From: Mactra quadrangularis
Taxonomy: Eukaryota > Mollusca > Bivalvia > Venerida > Mactridae
NCBI GenBank assembly: GCA_025267735.1
Contig: CM046304.1
Span: 15,996,001 to 16,060,000 of the forward strand
Length of the DNA: 64,000 nt
Direction of reading: 5' to 3'
In this document: one piece after another, positions 60,001-64,000 of the stretch
Layout of the letters: every line of letters begins with the position of its first letter
Position numbering within the stretch: the stretch's first letter is position 1
Translations under genes and position numbers: made by a program
Notes under the pieces: generated by a model
Seen by the model: only the letters and a program-made list of their open reading frames with translations
The model's database searches: none
What the model was told of the DNA's origin: nothing

Positions 60001-60564
60001 ACTTATACATGTTCTAAGTAATTTAATGTAAACGGTTTCGGAGCACAGCTTAATGTCATCATTAGGTCTTAGTTAAAAATTATAAAATTAAAGTTGCCAC
60101 AAAACTGCACCCAGTCCCTTTTACTCCTCTCAATGCAAAAAATAGTTCCTTTGAAACATCAACCCTCTGCAGGGTTTGACGTTAACAGTGTCCCTGGATT
60201 CCAAAAACTTGGGAGGAATCCTAGTGATTCTCAGCTAGGAATTCCATCAGGATCCCTGAAAATTGAGATGATTTTTTATTACAATTTGTGACTGCAAACC
60301 TGTATCACAATTTTTTGTCTTTTATTAAAGGATATTAAGGATGAATCCCTGAGTAACTGACTAGGGGTTTCTTTGGGATCCAATGCCATTTTTTTATGTC
60401 TTCTTGCATTTTTCTGAGTTCTTGAATAAGTACTATCAGATACAAACCTCAGTGTCATCAGGTCCCATCAAACCTTCAATGATGGCCCTTAATTCCCTAT
60501 TTTGTTCTTGTAGTTGTTGTATACAACTTTGTTGATGTATGATAAATAACTTCATCTCAGATAT
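56858..60564 (-). CDS. Coiled-coil protein with acidic C-terminus, last five exons (5' end not found)
   Basis: Joins complement 60564-60448, 59158-58948, 58300-58173, 57671-57569 and 57030-56858: 732 bases, 243 residues plus a stop, all GT...AG, all in phase (0, 1, 0, 1). It begins mid-protein with ISEMKLFIIHQQSCIQQLQE QNRELRAIIEGLMGPDD, a coiled-coil-like heptad stretch. A Ser/Gln/Thr-rich linker follows (QQSGTPASVSTPDQ), then a charged middle (VREQCQHAEETERQAHATLT), a second heptad region (DDIETLTKQVEEIQVSN) and a strongly acidic tail (ASNDDDDDNSGEKSDEEIEE). No catalytic motif, signal peptide or membrane segment is visible. I do not recognise the family. The acidic tail and coiled coils suggest a scaffold or adaptor, but that is a guess. 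Confidence 0.72.
57340..57535. repeat. GGCTAGTAAAAATTTTTACTAGCC-type palindromic repeat
   Basis: GGGCTAGTAATTAATGAATT TTTACTAGCCC is a hairpin of about 31 bases; a diverged second one follows (AGGCTAGTAAAAAAATTTTT ACCAGCCCC). It lies within an intron of the coiled-coil gene. Confidence 0.6.
57569..57671 (-). CDS. Coiled-coil gene, penultimate exon
   Basis: Acceptor TTTTTTTTACAG|AAAAAA; donor ACTG|GTAAATA. 34 codons plus one base: KKELTTDQSTQKDDIETLTK QVEEIQVSNKATNT. One other frame is stopped at once and the third would break the phases at both ends. Confidence 0.75.
58030..58080. repeat. Module shared with the Tc1-like MITE at 41.6 kb
   Basis: In inverse orientation, GGAAGATTGGATTTATCCAA ATGTGTAGCC corresponds to 41580-41612 (GGAAGATTGGATTTGTCCAA ATGTGCAGCC). 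The same ~40-bp word sits in two different contexts. Confidence 0.6.
58173..58300 (-). CDS. Coiled-coil gene, third last exon
   Basis: Acceptor CTACTTCCAG|GTAAA; donor ACTGAT|GTACGT. It completes a glycine (G+GT) and encodes KPNENLETGSDIVFDPLSVD YVREQCQHAEETERQAHATL TD. Read-through past the donor stays open only briefly. Confidence 0.72.
58744..58928. repeat. ~55-58 bp tandem repeat, about four units
   Basis: Units share AATCTTCTTTAAAGAATATA and ATTTATCCAACATTTTTATT TATT. It lies just downstream, on the minus strand, of the exon ending at 58948. Confidence 0.75.
58948..59158 (-). CDS. Coiled-coil gene, fourth last exon
   Basis: Acceptor TATATTTTCAAG|GAAGAG; donor ATAG|GTAAGTG (strong). 70 codons plus one base, low hydrophobicity: EEDLTDSQQSGTPASVSTPD, DTLDQRNENISYVSQVSQVL, YCDRGEYLPGTSTDGDLATV, QAYGI. 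Confidence 0.75.
60448..60564 (-). CDS. Coiled-coil gene, fifth last exon (first one found)
   Basis: Acceptor ATTTAAAACAG|ATATCT; donor ACTGAG|GTTTGT. 39 codons in phase 0. The heptad-like pattern FIIHQQSCIQQLQEQNRELR fits a coiled coil. The ATG inside (SEM) is not a convincing start, so upstream exons are expected. Confidence 0.7.
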
Positions 60565-61599
60565 CTGTTTTAAATAATAATAAAAATCAAAGTATTGAAA
60601 TACAGAAAGACTTTCATGCACATTGAAACCTAACAAATCCATACTAATGATTACTCCTTACACATTAGATTCAAGAACGAATCGAGCAGGGCAAAAATGT
60701 GGGCAAAGTGTTTATTCTACCCTGTATTACTGGCAAATGTTATAAAGATTATTTTTCCCCTTTTTGCCATACAAATCTTATAGTACAGTTTACCCCTGAA
60801 TACTTGCATACAAATTCTGTAGGTTCAACACTGTAGTTAAATAATTATGATAATTATGGTACAATATTGTCAAACAACTTAAACTTCAAATAATACAATG
60901 AATGATCATAATACAGTATCATTACATTAAACAGCTACATGCACTATATCAATCATTTCATTGCTCTTACTTCATAAACTTTTCAACATGGAATGTGAAC
61001 CTTTGATTTGACGTATACTGTTTAGTGTATTAACCCGATTGACAACACCCCTTATACACCCGTAACTGACCAGTTATGACGGAACTACTTTTATCACCTA
61101 GAAATTGACTGTGTAGTAAATCAGAGACACATGTATCATTCTGCAAGTTAAACTGGTCAGGCATTTTCAGCGTCAATAGTTTTCGATCTATGGTATAACT
61201 TAAGCCTTTCAGCGAAATCGTCTAAAAATGTAATTACATAGTAGATAATACAGTTTATTTTCTTATAAGATACACATATACTTCTGTATAAAGGGGCTTT
61301 CACAAATTCTTGAACAAATAAAATTTTAAGAAAAACTAATTTGGTAAAATAATCCTGTGTTTAGGGCCAGCATTTTGATTTTCATTAAGTCTTCCATTCA
61401 CTCAATATCTCTGAAGGTAAAGTTCAACTTTGAACTTTAGTAAAATGCTGGATTTTTGTTTGTGAAAAAATTGTATTCAATTCAAGGAAATCAACAAAAA
61501 ATTTCAAGTTTCAAGATAAGTTAAAAAACAGATTAAAATAACTAGAACAGTCCATGGACTGAACACTTGACAATTTCTTGTGCTCCTGTTAACATAATC

Positions 61600-61680
61600 A
61601 ATAGTAATAATAATTATTATAACAATAATAATTATTTTATAGTAATAATAATTATTATAACAATAATAATTATTTTATTT
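61600..61680. repeat. AT-rich ~40-bp direct duplication
   Basis: AGTAATAATAATTATTATAA CAATAATAATTATTTTAT occurs twice in tandem; each unit is itself largely palindromic. Confidence 0.75.
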
Positions 61681-62524
61681 AGCAATCAGTAATAAGCAAT
61701 TCCATTAAATTGAGCAAAAATCAAAATGGATACTTGCAGTGGGTAAGTACTATTCTAAGAAATTTTTAAATATAAAAAGGTACTTATTCGGCCTAAAATA
61801 GATGCAAGAGTTATACAACTAGGTATTTTTAAGACCCCATTGACATAATGTAAAGTTATAAGTGAATCTATTCAGTTGTTGCAAAGATAACCAATAAAGC
61901 AACTACCCCATTCAAGTAATTATCATTAGTCCTTACGGCTAAAACAAGGTATTCGGGCACAAGGGTCTTTTTTAATGTTATATGTTATTTTTTGAAAAAG
62001 TAAACCCACCAATAAACCAACTAGATGTTCTCTGTATAAAAATATAAGATGTTTTGATGTCCAGAAAATTTCATTAGTCTATCTTTTCAGATCACTGAGA
62101 AATGTTAAAATATGCACTCCAAAAATGGCCTTTTTTTGGCGTTATGCAGTCCCACTTAAAAAACACTAAACTTTACAATGGTATAAAATGTTAACACATA
62201 TTTGTCTGACACACATATTAACTTCCATGTTGGATGACAACCTTCCCATAAATTTTGGCGAAAACAGAACGAAAATCTACCAAGATTTGGCCGAGTTACA
62301 GCTATTTTGCTGATCGAGGGGAATTTCACTGAGTTCTTAAATTGAGAGATAGGTGGTATGTTATATCACAAAAGTAACAACAAGATTAACTTGAATTCAT
62401 CATAAATATGCATCATTCAATGCAAGATGAAGTTATGTTCAAGAAAAACACTAAAATTTACAAAAGGGTTTTAAGAATTTGTCAGGCAACTAGATTTTCC
62501 CAACATTTTTTTCATAAAAAAATC

Positions 62525-62705
62525 TGTAGTGTCCGTAACCACCTAAACTTCATTGGATGCACACACTGTTATTATTCATGAGAGAAGTCATTATCATGCC
62601 TTTTTATATTGGTATAGAGTCCTTTCATTAATGTACAAAATATAAAACCCTTATCTTAGCATGTTTTTGTTTTAGACAGCTTTGAAGATGGTTACGGACA
62701 CTACA
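62525..62705. mobile_element. 181-bp segment bounded by perfect 17-bp inverted repeats
   Basis: TGTAGTGTCCGTAACCA at 62525-62541 and its exact reverse complement at 62689-62705. No clear target duplication. The motif recurs as another facing pair at 63074-63436. Confidence 0.55.
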
Positions 62706-63073
62706 AAGCCCTTGAAAAATTGCAATTTAAACAATCACATTTTTATATCTCATATGTTCTTTAAATATAAAAAGATAATTTCAAGAAAATATAAAGACTT
62801 ATTGCATTAGACATTTAATCAATGATTTACATCAATATTTATGCTGCAATCTTTAGTATGATAAAATATTGTATCATCCCATGTACATGCCTAAATCAAG
62901 CATTTTTCACTATCCTGCAAGTCTATCAACAATGCAACATGAAACAAAGAATGGTTAAATTATAACATTTAAGTCCAAGCTAAATAACTAAGCTATGAGA
63001 TAATGGAAAGAAAAACTGTCTCCAGATGATCAAGATATGTTTTAGCCCTTTTATATGATAACCTATACACAGA

Positions 63074-63436
63074 GTAGTGTCCGTAACCATTTTACTCCAT
63101 TTCTATTTCAACATTTTCAAGTATGTTATTTAAGTGACCAATTTAAACATTCTTGTTAAAGCAAATGTGGGAATGATTTTACGTTAGAATGCACAAAAAT
63201 ATCTTGCTCTATGTCTATAAATGATGTCTAGTATAGGTGTTCAGGATTTTCATCAGAATTAAATCAATTATGGCAGTAAAATCTATTGAAAACTAAACTC
63301 AAAGAATCTGAATTTTGTATCATTTTAAAAGTAAACATCTTAATGCTAAAACAGAAGTGATATCTTAGCTTAAGTTGTCACAGTTTCTTTAAAAATGAAA
63401 CGTTGAATATATATCTATATGGGTTACGGACACTAC
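63074..63436. mobile_element. 363-bp segment bounded by 15-bp inverted repeats of the same motif
   Basis: GTAGTGTCCGTAACC at 63074-63088 and its exact reverse complement at 63422-63436. The interior does not resemble that of the first pair, so the shared part is only the terminal motif. Confidence 0.5.
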
Positions 63437-63495
63437 GCAATTTAAAGACGAGTACTTCAGTACCTTAAAATGGCTAAAATGTGTTCAACACACAA

Positions 63496-63582
63496 ATTTA
63501 TTATAATAATAATTATTTTAATAATAATAATAATAATAATAGTATTAACAATAATGATAATAATGATAATAATAATAATAAC
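63496..63582. repeat. (AAT)n-rich microsatellite
   Basis: Runs of AATAATAATAAT with interruptions GATAAT and AACAAT. A similar shorter tract is at 57980-58025. Confidence 0.85.
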
Positions 63583-63649
63583 AGACACTAGCATAAACTT
63601 CTTTTGAAATGTTTAAGCCACTAAAAACTAATTTGCAACTGGACATGTA

Positions 63650-64000
63650 TTAATCATGTGCCGCCCACAGACAGCACGCTTGACTATTCAGGGTGCTTTA
63701 ACTGTAAACAAAAATATATTAAATAACATACATTTATAAGTAGCAAGAGGGAATAATTTTGTAACAAATGTGTGCTAGAGTTATGAATCTTATCATACAT
63801 CATGTGGGTGATATATTTGTGGGAACATATATTTGATGTTTTAAGAAAAACCTTAAGATATAAAGAGGTAACAGCAAAAATAATGTTATTTAAAAGTACA
63901 TTCTAAGTTCAAGGGGAGATAATTTTAAAATATTGCATTTAGAGTTATGAACCTTGTCACATGAGATGTGGTTGGTAATGAGGAACATGTATATAAATTT
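63650..64000. repeat. Dispersed molluscan-type repeat, running off the window
   Basis: CCACAGACAGCACGCTTGAC through AGGGTGCTTTAACTGTAAAC matches 56513-56572. Two half-units follow, each with GGGA(G)ATAATTTT and TAGAGTTATGAA(C/T)CTT (63747-63800, 63913-63965). The GGGAGATAAT core is the same word found in the 37-bp minisatellite. Confidence 0.65.

Larger units (their letters stand above)
60565..64000. other. Upstream side of the coiled-coil gene; no exon securely identified
   Basis: It holds an AT-rich 40-bp duplication (61600-61680), two inverted-motif pairs (62525-62705, 63074-63436), an (AAT)n tract and a dispersed repeat at the right edge. A 63-codon open stretch on the minus strand near 61221-61033 follows TTTTTAG but does not join the known exon in phase at its best donor. 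Confidence 0.5.

Overview
The window looks like nuclear DNA from a bivalve mollusc. It is AT-rich, its genes are split by multi-kilobase introns with GT...AG junctions, and it carries many tRNA-derived SINEs, short terminal-inverted-repeat elements and tandem repeats built on an 'AAGGGAGATAACT'-type motif common in molluscan DNA. The bivalve call is inference. I see no prokaryotic operon, rRNA gene or CRISPR array.

Three spliced genes can be assembled, all on the minus strand, and every junction agrees in reading phase. (1) 9178..1932: a complete four-exon gene for a 173-residue single-pass membrane protein with a signal peptide, a seven-cysteine ectodomain (YYC...CC...CC), one membrane helix and a cysteine-rich cytosolic tail. 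It resembles the Shisa/WBP1/VOPP1/CYYR1 group. (2) 38922..14031: a complete four-exon gene of about 25 kb for a 336-residue Alx-type paired-like homeodomain factor. It has an N-terminal octapeptide-like HSIDDILG, an acidic/lysine tract, a Q50 homeodomain split at residues 46/47, and a C-terminal OAR motif. (3) 60564..56858: the last five exons (243 residues) of a coiled-coil protein I do not recognise, with an acidic C-terminus; its 5' end was not found.

Layout: 1-1.9 kb is downstream of gene 1; 1.9-9.2 kb is gene 1; 9.2-14.0 kb is a repeat-packed intergenic stretch; 14.0-38.9 kb is the Alx gene, mostly intron; 38.9-56.9 kb is intergenic, with a Tc1-like MITE, a decayed P2X7-C-terminal-like reading frame and a ~1.5 kb minisatellite of ~37-bp units just downstream of gene 3; 56.9-60.6 kb is gene 3; 60.6-64 kb is its upstream side, with alternating inverted copies of a 15-17 bp motif.

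The densest unexplained signal is the set of short fold-back elements. At least four hairpin or double-hairpin families recur three to six times each, many inside Alx introns, together with a near-symmetric 286-bp palindrome at 33.57-33.86 kb. The three genes have no evident shared pathway.
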